DNA from: Lepidodermella squamata
Lineage: Eukaryota > Gastrotricha
Direction of reading: 5' to 3'
Assembly (NCBI GenBank): GCA_047495785.1
Contig: JBLDXI010000004.1
Location: forward strand, 2,883,462 to 2,947,461
DNA: 64,000 nucleotides
Within the stretch, counting starts at the first letter, position 1. The number at the start of each line of letters is the position of its first letter. The translations under genes were made by a program, and so were the position numbers. Below are positions 41,211 through 52,950 of the stretch, piece after piece. The notes beneath the pieces are model-generated. The model was not told where the DNA came from, did not search any database, and saw only the letters and a list, made by a program, of their open reading frames with translations.

Positions 41211-44200
41211 TCAGAGCAATTCGGGAATCGCAAACGCAGCACAATAAATTTCCAGAACGCGCTGTTTTTCGAAAGAATCTGCCGTATTGAAAGCAACGGA
41301 GAAAATGTTCAGGCAAGCCACGCTTCCCATCAACGGCTCGACCGGAGTAGCCCAAGATCTGTCAGAAAATTAATAAAATTATTGTTTAATGGAGGAAGCA
41401 CGTACCCAGCTAAGTGGAATGATCCGGATGTCGTGAACGGAGAGGGGGGTGTAATTTCCTCAGCTCCACCTAACGTTGAACACGTGAAGTAAAATGTTCC
41501 GCCATTGGCATTGGCGTAAGAAATCTTAAGATGATGCCATTCGAATCCATAGGGCCCGGAACATGTAAGCGTTTTATCAGCCGACCCATCACCATACGGC
41601 CTGAGCGTAAAGGTCTGATCGATGTCGGCTGTCAGTCTGAGACCCGTCCTCGACCCATCAGATGCGAATTCCAGGATTGTGCCTTTCTGCGTTGATGAAG
41701 CAGCGAACAATATAATCGTGAAATCGGCATTCAAGTTGATCTTTCCGGTAGTTACAGCAATAGGATCGGTTGAGTTGTAGTAAAAGGCTGTGTCAGGCCG
41801 GCCGAACGGTCCAGTCACTTGCTGGAGAGCGGTATTTGAGGTTGTGAAATCGGCTCTGGGATCGATGCGGTCGTTCAGATCGGAAACCAGAGGCCAACTG
41901 GCAATCATCCCGGGCAATCGAGATCTTAGCCCGTCCATAATCAAAATCTTCCCGAGCTGAACTTGGAGGCACTTCTTGCGAAGTATCCACATTTGATCGA
42001 GGGTCATTGCGTGTCTGTGAAGCGAAAAACATGCCAGCCTGCCATTGAAAGTGCCGTTTTCGTGGAAGTCGCCACCAAGTTTCAGTTTCGAGCTAGCCCT
42101 CACTTCATCTCTTTCTACATAACCGTTTGGTAACACTTGGACAAAGTTATCATGTACGATCAGGAGATTCTCTGCATCAACGTCGAAAGATATAGCGGCG
42201 AAGGACCAATTCGGATCCACATTAGGCACAACATCAAAATCACCGCTGTTATTTTGACCTAAAAAGAAAACATAAATAAAAAAGTTTATTTGATGTCAAA
42301 CGTACCTAGTCTTACTCGCAAAACGTTCATTGCTCTGTCAATCTCAACACTAGTAAGATCTGCTGTGTTGTAGAACGTAAATATTGGTTGCAAGCCGCTG
42401 GAATTCAATGGGAAGAATACGTATACAGCAATCGTGAAAGATGAATTCTCGACATTGAGCAAGCTGTTGTCCAAGAGCACAGAGCCAGCTGATGAGTTGA
42501 TAGAGACCGCTGAACTGCTGAAGGGACCGCTGTCGTATGTTAGAGATGAGCCGGAGTAATATCCATTTATTCCATTTCCACTGATGTCATTCGTACCAAA
42601 TTCCTGGCTGAGAGGCAGGTAAACCGTCTCAAATGGTAGCCCGAAAGGAGTCTCTGATTTGGAACATTTGAATTGTTTTCAAAAAAAGGTAAAGCTAGCT
42701 TACGCTTATCACACAGTTCAGCACTTTTGAACATCGATGTTGAAGTCTGAACATGAATATTAGCTGTGATGAAACGTTATCTTCAAACGTTAGGGCTCAC
42801 CCAGTTTTGAGGGCAGTCGTTTGCTACTGGAACGCATTTCGCAGCCATAAGAAGGGGATACGTGCAGAGCTTGTGCTGTGAAACAAACAACAATTCAATG
42901 AATCATTCGGCTGGTGGAGTAACACACTCCGCCTGTTATATTCTCGAAATTAACGGCTAAAAAGAGCCTGGTCTAAAAATGTCAAGAAATCGAATAATGA
43001 TCGGGAGTCTGAAAGCAGTGACTATTGGCCCATGATAAAGACTTAATGTTACAATGTAATAAAATACCGTATATTCCGTGGCATCCGCTTTGCAAGCATC
43101 GTGATTTTCTCTGAACGATGTCGAGTTGCCATAGACTTTAACCTAAGAATGTGAAATAGGATTTTCGAAAACATAAGTCGAAATGACTGGCCTACCTGTG
43201 TACCATTCGGAAAAATTCCAAAGCACTGCTTTCCACTGGCTGTGACACATTGAACGGCTCTCTATTCGATATAGAGAAATGAAGTTGAATCACATTGATT
43301 ATCACAGCGGTGTGCAAACTACCGGCGATTTTGGCTGCGGGAAATGCCCTAACAAGCCGCGACACTCTCGGTGTCTCAAACCGCCGAAATAAGTTTACTT
43401 ACGTTTACCAACGAAACCGATTATGTTGTTCAGATTTTCTCTAATTCAAAATTTCGATGGGACGATTTGAAATTATTACCTACCAATTTTCCACTGAGGT
43501 ATCGTTAGCTACTCGGATTTGGGCTTGTTTACATCCAAGTTCCAAGTGAGAGGTGGCAAGTAAAAAAATTTTTGTTTTGCCTCTATACATTCACGCTAAA
43601 AACGCCGCTTTTAATTTGTCAGTCGTCGCTTCGAGCTTCGAAAAGGCTGTAAACAAGCCCAAATCCGAGTTATTCAACGTCGCTAACGGTATATGATACA
43701 GAATATTATATGAGAATCAAAAACTGCCTCCCAGCCTTCTCGATGTAAATAATCGATCTGTTTTGGTAACGGTCTTAGGGCCGCTTGCGACTATACAGAT
43801 TTTCAAATTTCGAATGAATACAACGTATCTGTCTACCATGATCAATGATTGATGTCTTTTTCTACTCATGGCTCCTAATATTTCATATCACGGTTCAAGG
43901 TCCATCCAATTTCTCCATTCTATGCGGCAAAGCGGCAAAGTAGGAAACGCGGGACTCGAAGATGAACAAAACTGGCACCAGGATGCGAAGTACGAGGGTG
44001 CTGAGGTTTCGCGACACTCCAGCCCGGGGATTCCAAACAGAGAAATGGTGAGAAATCCAAGCTTCCTTTTACAAACAAAAAAGTGACTAGATCTATCGTG
44101 TTTTTAAAGATTTCGATGCTGGGTGCTCCGTCTCTTCAAAACCAAATCGTAGGCTGCAAAAACTCGACTGGCCGCACATAATACTACTGAGCCTCGACCG

Positions 44201-47200
44201 GCAGCAAGCGGCATGAAAAAACCGCCGGAAAGTTTGCGCATCACTGGATTATCCTATCAATACGACGTGAGTTTAATCTATACAGTGCTCCCTCGATAAA
44301 AGCACTGGGTCGGGAGCCAGACCCGGTCTTTTAACAAGGGAAAGCTATAACGAGGGCTGTAATTGAATGCAGAAGCTAAAAATAGACCGTTTCTACGTCT
44401 TAAGACAGTTGCCATGCCAACGCGCAAAAAGAGACGGACACGGATTACGTGTCATTACAATTTTCGCTCGCTGAAGGCTGTGAAACAATAACACGTCATA
44501 AGTTCGTCGCCAAATTTTTATTCTTATTTGCCAGGGCGGTTTTTATTAGACTGGTTGGCCTTGTTTTTTTACTCTGATTTCAAGTCCTGCCTGGGGTTAA
44601 CGAACTCAGAATAATAAAAAAAACCTGGAATCTCATTATTTCAATTTACTTCAAAAATGCCCAGCTCGTCCGATTTCGCAAACAAATTTCATTTGAAATA
44701 ACAGCTTAAAACATCAATCACCTTGGTCAAGATTTACCAGAATACTTCTGAATTAATCACCAGCAAATTCAGCCAAACATTCTCAAGATAAGTCAGTGTT
44801 CAATTCAGAACTCATGGTTCGCCTAAAATTCGTAGAATTATTTAAAGAGTAATATGAAATTTGAAACAATTAGGATGAAAAATGTATTTTCGATAATTTT
44901 TTCTCGGTTAACCTGACTTTTCCTTTTTAAATTTCATCGAATTAATGGCATTGAGCAATCACGGGCCAATTTCAAGGCATAAGACGTGTGGTTCCGACGT
45001 GAGGGAACGATTCGATAGTTGTTTTGATTGAATGGAATAAATTTGTATCTTCTCAGGCGTGATCTGATTTTTATTCGACTGACCTATTACGATCAGAGCA
45101 AGGTCAAAAATCGGGCAGAAGCTCCCGCCGCCCCTCCTCGGGATGTTGCGATTTTCAAAGTCAAAATCGAATGATAAACAGTTGTGAAAAAACCCGGAAA
45201 ATTGACAGGGCGTTGAGCAATGAAATCGTAGAGTAGTGGCAGCCAGTTTCATGGTAGATCAGGCCTATAGACTATCGAAAATCGGCCAGTAATTCCAATG
45301 ATAACTCGAACGATGAAATAGATTTATTATGAGAATAAATCTATTTATCTACATTCAATTAAATCTGAAAACAAGGACTTGATTCTTCGCTTGATTACGC
45401 AACACAGCTGGGAAATAGTTTTGAAAAAACTGGAAAAAATTCACCACTTTAGTGTGGAAAATTCATTAATTTTCGAACAGAAAAACCTGAATTTTACTAG
45501 TCATTTCCCACGGCTCCAGCGGGGTTCTCCCAAAAATGGAGAAATAACTACCGAATCGTTAACAAATACCACGAAGTTTCAATTTTTCCTGATAAAAGTC
45601 ACGATTTCTAATCCTAATTCGATCATGTTGATAATTTAAAAAGCTTTACTGGCCGGGAAAGTTGCTAAAACATGATAAATCAGGGCAATTCACTGGATGT
45701 TTAATTGATCTCAGAAAAATCTGCAAATCAAGAAGATTGAAGATAGACAGGCATTTTTATAGATGTTGAAACGAGTTACTAATTGTTATCTTATGAATTA
45801 TGAACTGCCTGATGAATTTCTGATGGAGTTTCAACCAAAAAAGCAGGACGACTCGCACGACTTGAGTGGCAGCTAATCCACACACTCTGTTGCATAATCA
45901 GTCATTTCAAAGCCACAAGAACAGCTTAATGCACTGATGATCTTTCAACTCAAGGGAAGGAGGCGAAACTGGATTATTTTTGCACCATCTGGCGTTCAGA
46001 AATTTTTTGAAAAAGACCTCAAAAGTGTGTGCCGAAATTTCATCGATTTTTTTGATCGATTATTAGGGGATAACTATTGAAATACGACTTTCCACGACTT
46101 GATAATTTCCAGTTTACCTAAACACGTGTTTCTCATAACGATAGGCTATTTTTTGAAAATTCGACCTTGACACATGTTTTTTTGGCGCGAAATTTAAAAT
46201 TTTATGGTAATTTTGCCTACAAAGCAGAGTTGTTTATCTTTTTTTGCATGATTCATTGTAATTTGCAAAACACGCCGTTTCACTCGGCGTTACTTATTTC
46301 GCAGCTTATTTCGCATTACATATTGGGAAACTCAAGAACCAACAAATTTAGGCTCTTTACATCAAATTTAAATCAAAATTCGTCAAAATTATAATTTAAT
46401 ATTAAATTTTTCTTCTTTTGACGAGCCAATGTTTTTCATTCAAATAACTCAAGCCTATAGCGCCGCCCGGCGGATGGCCAACTATAAATAAAACTAACAC
46501 ATGCTAATAACTCGAAATTAACCCGATTTCTGTCGCGAGAGGTCCAAACATTCGATCTTTTTATATTTAGCCATAACATGAAATGAAAAACGAATGGTTT
46601 CCATAGCCAAAAATATTAAAAAAAATAACGGAAACTTTGACAATTTGACGAAAAAAAGTTTTAGGGTAAGTTTCAAAAATAAATAGCCTATCGTGGTCTA
46701 CTCGTTGAGACGAGTAAGAATATATTTTCAATTCGAAAATCGGAGGCCTATGTGATGAGTTATCCCCTACGATACTTTTGCATGGAAAGATGCAGGGCGA
46801 TTTTTTCAATTTCAATTTTTTGCACTTTCGTAAAACACACTTTTCGATGTCTTTTTCTCGCTTCTGTGTGCTTGGACACGGATTAAAAACCATTGTTCAT
46901 TAATCCAGTTTCGCCTCCTTCCCTTGTTTCAACTCGTTTGAACTAAACTTGAAATAACTGGATCTCATAAAACCACGACAGCGCGCCGCTCGGTTTCTAG
47001 GAACGCCTAATTTTTTTAATTTTTCACGCTTAATGTTTTTAATTTATCAAATAATTATTTTTTGTTTAATTAAAAATGTACAACCAATTTATTTAGCAGG
47101 GTCCAAAATTACGGTCTACAAACGAGGGAGTTCTTTTAAGGAGGGTGCCACTAACGAGGGAGCACTGTAGATAAGTATTTTTTATATTATTTTCTGAAAG

Positions 47201-50200
47201 AAATCTCTCCCAGCTCGGCCACGCAGGAAAAGAAAAGTAGATTTTAGCCCGCTGTTTAGCCAAGTTTAGTCAAAATTCTTTGAAATTTTGCGAAATTAAT
47301 CATAATAAATTATAGGGAGCGAGTCCACCTCTAATCTTCCCTCCGGTCCCCTTAAAACGGCGTAGGCGAACACGGAGTGTGTGTCGGCCATGATGGCTCA
47401 AAGGTTAGAGCCGTGCCTTCTCAGAAAGGCAGCCCGGGTTCAATCCCCGGGTACGACACTTTTCGAGCACTCTTGTAGCGCGTTACATCAATTTTTCAAA
47501 TAATAATTAGTAGAATTTTAAGTCGAAATCTCGAAATCGTGATCTCTGGTCATTACTCATTACCCCTTTCAAGCAGTTTTCTCTGTTGCTGAAAGTCGCA
47601 GTCGAAAATTGTCGAGTTTCAGCCCCAGCCTGGCAGCCAGTTGTCTCGAGGCGGCAGTCGATGAAGCTTCCGTTAGACGAGCTGAAGCACCTAACATGCG
47701 GTTTCTCGCTGTCTGGAACTTGAACTGTTACAATTCAAAATATGCAAAAAATTCCATTTACCAACTTTTAACATAAATAACACACGTGTAGTTCCAGAGA
47801 TACAGAGGCCAAGATTAGTATAAGTGCTGCCACCTGCGAGCTACAGCAAACAAACAAAAATATTTAAAAACTATGTACTCATATGACGGTATTATTTTTT
47901 CTAACCCAGCTCTCCGGGCAGGTGTAGCCGACTGGGACACAAGTTTTCGCCACTCCGTTGTCCGTGCATCGTTTGAAAGCTTGATTCTGAAAATCCTCCC
48001 TTTACATACAACGCAGGAATAATTGGCGTAAATGAATTCACCCCGAATTTAGATCTCGCGTTATTACAAGCAGCCAAGCTGTCTTTTAGCGTGTTATTTC
48101 TGTACCAAGAAAGCTGGAATTCACAAAAATGATCATTAGAATACAATCGAACGGGAAGCCGTGAATTTACCTCGATTTCCCTGTCAGCAGCTGGTTCGCC
48201 AACCAATTTACAGTTGCCAAGGCCAGGATTGCACCGCGCTGTTAGAGCGCCGTATTTGTAGCACATTTTAGCGTTCTGATGTCGATAATCAATAGCAACA
48301 AGAGGCCGGCAATTCAAATATCTCATACCCCTGATCGGCAAGTTTTTAGATCTGCGAACAAGGGTCCCCACTAAAGAAACAACAATGATCATTTTATTTT
48401 ATAAAAACAATGGTCTGCAGGTAGCACATAGGCCCCTGTTGCCCGAAGACACAGAAAGAGTATCTAGTTTTTGTTTACAACAGTGGTTCTTGACTAAATA
48501 TTTTCGCGACCCCTAATGGCCTATTCAACTAATGTCGCGACCCATGACCCATCACTCTCAAAAAGTCAAATTTTGCGCGAAAAGTAATCATTAAAATTTA
48601 TGCAATATTTTGGCATGGCCTTCAAACCCATGCATTAATTAGCCTTTGCGAGCTTAAGCTGCCGGTATTTTTCCATAATTTTGTCTGAAAATGGACTAAA
48701 ATTGCTTTAAAAGTGGGCTTTAACGGTGAATTTTGAAACGAATCGAGTTATTCTCGCCGCGACCCTCGCGACCTCACGACCAGAGCTTTGGATTTGATTT
48801 GATTTGATTTACGGCTTAAATCACGGACCTCCTTCAATCAATCAAAATCAATCATTGTCCCACTTTTCCAGGACTAAATCAATCAAATCAAATCATCGAC
48901 AACCATAAATCACAATAAATCGCGAAACATCGGGATTTTCAAGAAGCTGGGGGCTTGGAAGTTTCAAGAAATGATTAAAACAACGCGAATTTGAAGTAAC
49001 TGTCCCTTTCCATAGCAAAATTACATCAAAAAGGAGGAGAGATCTTGGTTTCGCGGTATTACGTTTTTCGATTGCATCACCATGGCTAAATCAAAATCAA
49101 TCAAATCAAAATGCTTCCCCGCGTAAATCAATCATTTTAAATCTGAATCAGGGAAAATAGGGTCTAAATCAAATCAAATCAAATCAAATCAAATCAAAAG
49201 CACTGCTCACGACTCCAAAAACCTTCCGCGACCTATTTAAAATTGTCCGCAAAGGGTCGCGACCCCACTTTCAAGAATGACTGGTTTACAACAATAGCAG
49301 AATTAGGAAAAAAAACAACGAGTAGGTAAATCTAGCTGTATAGGTGCCGCTGGACAATGGCTTTGCTGTCCTCAATTACCGACAGAGCAATATCATAAAG
49401 TAAAGATTTAGGCAAACCTAGTTTAAGAAAAAGATCAGAGGCGCCTCGCGTGATGGTTCCGCGAGCTCCGATGGAAATATAATAATTAAATTTCAAGAAA
49501 TTAAGTGAAATTATTGACCGGAGAATATATGATAAATTCAACCAACCAACAGCTGAGCTGTAATGCCGACAACCACAAGAAGCTGCGAAATCTATGAAAC
49601 CCATAAGACCAAATTCAAAAGGGGCAAACGGGGTCGACCTCGGCAATGCGAATCGCAGGTCAACTATAAGCAGCAACCTAAAATGTTAGCGCGCCTTCAC
49701 AGCCATGTCCGAGAAGACACTATCGCGCCAACTATACGGATGGAACTGTTAACTGTTAACTGTGTTACTGATAGAACGATTAACTATACACTATACCCCT
49801 ACCCCTTTTCTCAACGGTTTTAATAAGGAATATTTTTATGTGTCTGCCACTGAGCGTGGTCCAGTGGGCAAAAATCGGAACACCGTTTGTACATGCCAAT
49901 CGCAGGCATGGCAGACGGCTATTATCAGCTTTATCGGGCTTGACATGTTAATGCTAATGTGTTACTAATGTGGACTGTAAACTGTAAAAAGAGAGCCCAT
50001 ACGGGCGCCGTCGTTCACAAATTATTTTTACAACATTTTTGTCATTTGAGACAATGGTCACCACCCTTTAAAATCATTCTAGAACGCTGAAAACAGGTCT
50101 ACATAGTAACTTTTTGAGCCGCACATTTTGGTGAATTTTCCAGATTTTTATTTCAAGTCTAACTGGTCGAAAACTGGGCCTAAATGACATAAAATTCAAA

Positions 50201-50727
50201 TTGCCGAATTTTTAGTTGAAAATGTGATTTTCGGAATCGGCGATTTTTTTAACCCTAGAAATGAGTTGAAAAACACTTCGATTCAAATTTTTTTATTTTT
50301 TGCTAATTGCCAGTTACGGTTAATTGAGAGATAAAACGGTAACCAGTGTGCAGAGCGTCATCGATTACCTACTGGGTTGTGTTATTTATTGCAAAATCGC
50401 AATTTCAAGGGGGCAACCATTGTGTTGAAAATTGCTCAGTTTTTTGAATTTGTGAACGACGGCGCCCGTATGCCTGAATTTATTAAAATTCCCATTTTCA
50501 ATTAAAAAAATGTCGATGCAAAATCTCAATTTACAGTAATCGATTTATTGAATAACAGTCTAGAGAAATACCTGGTACTCGTTGATAGGATCACAGGTTG
50601 GGTTGTTATCGCGGCACGACATTAAAGCGTTGTTGGTCACTTGGAAGCATCGCTTGAAGACTTGACCTGATGCCTGGCCAAAAAACGTGAACAAAATCAC
50701 GAGAATCAGTGAAATAAAGCTTCTCAT
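41211..50727 (-). CDS. P4: secreted Cys-module protein with two laminin-G-like domains, 13 exons
   Basis: Exons in order: A 50572..50727, B 48171..48275, C 48042..48113, D 47906..47986, E 47786..47840, F 47564..47724, G' 43196..43261, C' 43068..43142, D' 42801..42875, E' 42704..42746, LamG-1 42306..42653, LamG-2 41406..42258, last 41211..41358. They total 2238 nt, one frame of 745 aa, with matching phases at every join. Residues 1-21 are a signal peptide (MRSFISLILVILFTFF). Cys cores: RCFQVTNNALMSC, MCYKYGALTARC, RCTDNGVAKTCVP, RCFSSSNGSFIDC, QCVTASGKQC, LCTYPLLMAAKCVP. The C-terminal half has two ConA-like/laminin-G-type domains: LPLSQEFGTNDISGNG, then SFTIAVYVFFPL, FNGRLACFSLHRHAM; and IASWPLVSDLNDR, then ADFTIILFAAS, EWHHLKISYANANGGTFYF. 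The role is probably extracellular binding. A hAT element, a pogo-like element, a tRNA-like repeat and a MITE lie in its introns. Exons A-F lie inside the palindrome and are duplicated at 57590..60753. Confidence 0.85.
43497..43694. mobile_element. Foldback MITE in a P4 intron (TATCGTTAGC family)
   Basis: TATCGTTAGCTACTCGGATT, then TGGGCTTGTTTAC at the left is inverted at the right as GTAAACAAGCCCAAATCCGA and TTAACGTCGCTAACGGTA-like sequence. It has no coding content and is related to the copies near 23565 and 28790. Confidence 0.65.
45227..45877 (-). repeat. 650-bp dispersed repeat, copy 1
   Basis: Read on the minus strand, this segment aligns along its length with 50990..51700 on the plus strand. 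Both start GCTGCCACTCAAGTCGTG, pass GAAACTTCGTGG and GATTTATTCTCATAA, and end near CGATAGTCTATAGGC/TACCACTACTC-type sequence. Divergence is substantial. Confidence 0.65.
45951..46926. mobile_element. 976-bp hAT-type MITE nested in the pogo-like element
   Basis: The termini are CAAGGGAAGGAGGCGAAACT (continuing GGATTA) and the inverse at the right. The 8-bp duplication TTTCAACT is exact at 45943..45950 and 46927..46934. A 108-codon ORF on the minus strand (46567..46893, starts MVFNPCPSTQKREKD) shows no transposase motif. Confidence 0.88.
47383..47457 (+). tRNA. tRNA-like block (SINE-like or tRNA pseudogene)
   Basis: GATGGCTCAAAGGTTAGAGC (D-arm/A box) and GGGTTCAATCCCCGGG (T-arm/B box) are strong, and the first four acceptor bases pair (GTCG with CGAC). 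The anticodon stem GCCTT/AAGGC leaves only a 6-base loop and the lower acceptor pairs fail, so a functional tRNA is unlikely. A diverged relative lies at 26573 and an exact inverted copy at 60860..60934. Confidence 0.5.
48481..49283. mobile_element. 803-bp hAT-type MITE in the P4 A-B intron
   Basis: The ends are CAGTGGTTCTTGACTAAATA and the inverse of CAGTCATTCTTGAAAGTGGG. The 8-bp duplication GTTTACAA is exact at 48473..48480 and 49284..49291. GGGTCGCGACCC-type blocks lie near both ends. It hosts another hAT MITE. Confidence 0.9.
48781..49205. mobile_element. 425-bp hAT-type MITE nested in the previous one
   Basis: The ends are CAGAGCTTTGGATTTGATTT and the inverse of CAGTGCTTTTGATTTGATTT. 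The 8-bp duplication CTCACGAC is exact at 48773..48780 and 49206..49213. (AAATC)n-like runs (TTTGATTTGATTTGA) make up both ends and recur inside. Confidence 0.88.
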
Positions 50728-50989
50728 TGCTTTTTCAATCTAAAAAATAAAAACGATTAATGACAGGGTAGAGAAGTTCTTTTCTGAAATCACGCGTTTA
50801 GGGCCAGACTCGTGGCTCGTGCCATCTCTCGTTTCAAAACAACCGCACATAAACAAAAAACATTATTAATTAAATCTAACCCGGTACTGAACTTCCCCGA
50901 TAAAAGCACCCTGTTTAGAGGCATATGTAGGGCTGTTTGCAATCGAAATCGATTAGCGCCCCACTATGGCTGCCACTCAAGTCGTGCTG

Positions 50990-51700
50990 CGAGTCGTCCT
51001 GTTATTTTTTTGAAATTCCAACGGAAATTACGCCAGTTCATAGAGTTCAGTTGCTGATTAACTAATAGACCGATCTAAATTGCCCCGATTTGTCATTATT
51101 TAGCAGTTTTCCCGCCCAGAAAATCTCTTCAAATTCATCAGCATCATTAGCATGATCGAATCGGGATTGAAATCTTGATTTTTTTTCGGAAAACTGAAAC
51201 TTCGTGGAATTTCGTTTCGATTCGGTATTCGGTTATTTCTCTATTTTTAAAAGATAGAACTGCAGTGTGCGAAGTAGGATCCGCGAACTGAGGAGTTTTT
51301 TAACACTCAGCCCAAGGAACCAAAAGGGTTCCCCTGTGGTTATTTCAGCCTTACTCAGGTTGGAGTCCCGGAGCTGGGACTTCGCGACACCCCAGCACCC
51401 TTGGGCTTAGCACCCCCGCCCCACTGGTCACTGGTATAAACAGTAAGCCGAATAAGAAATAAGTATTTATGTTGATTTCTTGAATTTTCCACTTGAAAAT
51501 AATAACTTTCAAATTTATTTCCCAGCGTAATAACGAAGTATTTTAATACATTAATGGAATTTTAATACCTAGATTTATTCTCATAAAAAACCGATTTATT
51601 TCGTTTTAGTTCGAGTTATTGGAATTTTTAGCCGATTTACAATAGTCGATAGGCATAATGACTGATCTAACATGAATCTGTCTACCACTACTTCGCGATT
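50990..51700 (+). repeat. 650-bp dispersed repeat, copy 2 (with a small insertion)
   Basis: Homologous to 45227..45877 in inverse orientation. About 150 bp near 51290..51440 (CAGCCCAAGGAACCAAAAGG ... CCTTGGGCTTAGCAC) is absent from copy 1 and may be an inserted element. It lies 5' of P4. Confidence 0.6.
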
Positions 51701-51936
51701 TCGGAGTTACAAGAGTCTCACAGTATCGGCTCCCACGCGCAGGAGAATTGAGAACTCAGCGGTTCTGGGAGTTAAAGGAGCTCATTTCGATTCAGATTGG
51801 GCTTGGGACGCGACAAACTACCGTGATAGCAGCCCAATAGCCCCAATGGAATTCAAATGCTGATCGAGAAACCCGTTAGCAACATTGGCAGGCAGCGCAA
51901 AGAGCAAGGACGCGGCCATCGTTAAACTGCATAGTT

Positions 51937-52398
51937 CATATTACTCTAGGCGAAGCCGAAGCTCACATAAAAACATAATAACCATAGAGAACAGTTGTAC
52001 TTCTGTTCTCTATGCATAATAACATAATAAGAAACCGCTTATTCAAGGGGGATTTTTTTATTTTTACAGTGAGCACCGAAGGTGCGAAAACCTTGCCCCG
52101 TGATGCTCGCTGCGCTCGCGTTTCACGGCGGGGCAAGGTTTTCGCCCGAGCAAAGCGAGGGGACGCTGATTTCATCGAGCGAAGCGAGAAAAAGCACTTG
52201 AAACTCTTCGAGCGAAGCGAGATCACCTTTCTTGTTTCAGCATGAAATTCGTTCAAAAATGCCGTTTTCATCGTACAGTTTTAAGGTTGATTTTTTAAAG
52301 TCGAATTTTACACCAGAAAATCACCTATTATGTCGCATTTTTCCATTTAAATTGCAGTTTTATCGGGAACGGTGAACGCTTCGCCTTGAGTAATATGT
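51937..52398. repeat. Foldback element with CATATTACTC ends and GAGCGAAGCGAG words
   Basis: CATATTACTCTAGGCGAAGC on the left is matched by the inverse of CATATTACTCAAGGCGAAGC on the right. Inside are a hairpin ATAGAGAACAG...CTGTTCTCTAT near 51989..52014, an inverted pair CGAAAACCTTGCCCCGTGA / CGGGGCAAGGTTTTCG, and repeated CGAGCGAAGCGAG. Confidence 0.6.
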
Positions 52399-52530
52399 CT
52401 AATAAGGCCCACGGTACGGCTAGTTGCTCGAAAAAATCGCATAATAAGACTCGGCTTCGCCTCGCCTTATTATGTGACTTTTTCCTCGAAACTAGCCTTC
52501 CCTAGGGCCTTATTTATACATAATAGGGCC
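52395..52530. repeat. Imperfect hairpin element (AATAAGGCCCACGG ...)
   Basis: AATAAGGCCC, GGCTAGTTGCTCGAAAAA and CATAATAAGACTCGGC on the left are answered by GCCTCGCCTTATTATG, TTTTTCCTCGAAACTAGCC and GGGCCTTATTTA on the right, with a tight apex. It directly abuts the foldback element at 51937. Confidence 0.6.
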
Positions 52531-52886
52531 CACCGGTGCTAGCAAAGACTGCTGAGTCCTTAGTGATATCGCCGATAACGCTGTTGATAGGGTTGCCTGG
52601 CATCTCGAAATGGGGTGCCAAGACCGAGGTCAAAAAATGACCGCTCAGGAGACGGTCTCCAATACCCAAATACTCCAATACTCCAATACCAAACGTCGTC
52701 ACGTAGCTGTGCAATTCTCTGTGTAATTCACTCCAATCCAGTCGCAGTCTCCCAAGATGATGGTAATTGGCTCGTTTCCGCGACGAGAACAGTACTAACC
52801 AGCTAAACAAGCTTTTTTCATTGCGTCAGCTATGCCAAAGCACTCCGAACAAACAGTGCAGCAGAACTTGTTTTCACGAACTTGTA

Positions 52887-52950
52887 ATTCAGTTGGGAGA
52901 GCGTTAGACTGAAGATCCCTGGTTCGACCCCGGATCGAAGTTTACAACCC
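52887..52950 (+). tRNA. tRNA-Phe-like relic
   Basis: TTCAGTTGGGAGAGCGTTAG, then ACTGAAGATC (GAA anticodon context) and CCTGGTTCGACCCCGG resemble tRNA-Phe, but the bases between the anticodon arm and the T-arm are missing and the acceptor ends do not pair. It is a relic or SINE head. Confidence 0.5.

Larger units (their letters stand above)
44283..47167. mobile_element. 2.9-kb pogo/Tigger-like element with CAGTGCTCCCTCG ends
   Basis: The left end is CAGTGCTCCCTCGATAAAAG and the right end is the inverse of CAGTGCTCCCTCGTTAGTGG. Both are flanked by TA (44281..44282 and 47168..47169). CAGTGxTCCCTCG ends with TA duplication suggest a pogo/Tigger-type member of Tc1/mariner. I see no intact DDE ORF, and the interior holds a nested hAT MITE and one copy of a 650-bp repeat. 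It lies in the P4 F-G' intron. Confidence 0.75.

Noticed and set aside
46567-46893. 108-codon ORF inside the hAT MITE as a transposase
   Set aside because: No hAT dimerisation or catalytic motif; Lys/Cys-rich start looks like chance.
47383-47457. Functional tRNA gene
   Set aside because: Anticodon loop has 6 bases by my folding, acceptor pairing is broken, and a diverged relative at 26573 points to a dispersed repeat.
48781-49205. Simple (AAATC)n microsatellite only
   Set aside because: The runs are organised as inverted ends with an exact 8-bp duplication, so it is better explained as a hAT MITE.
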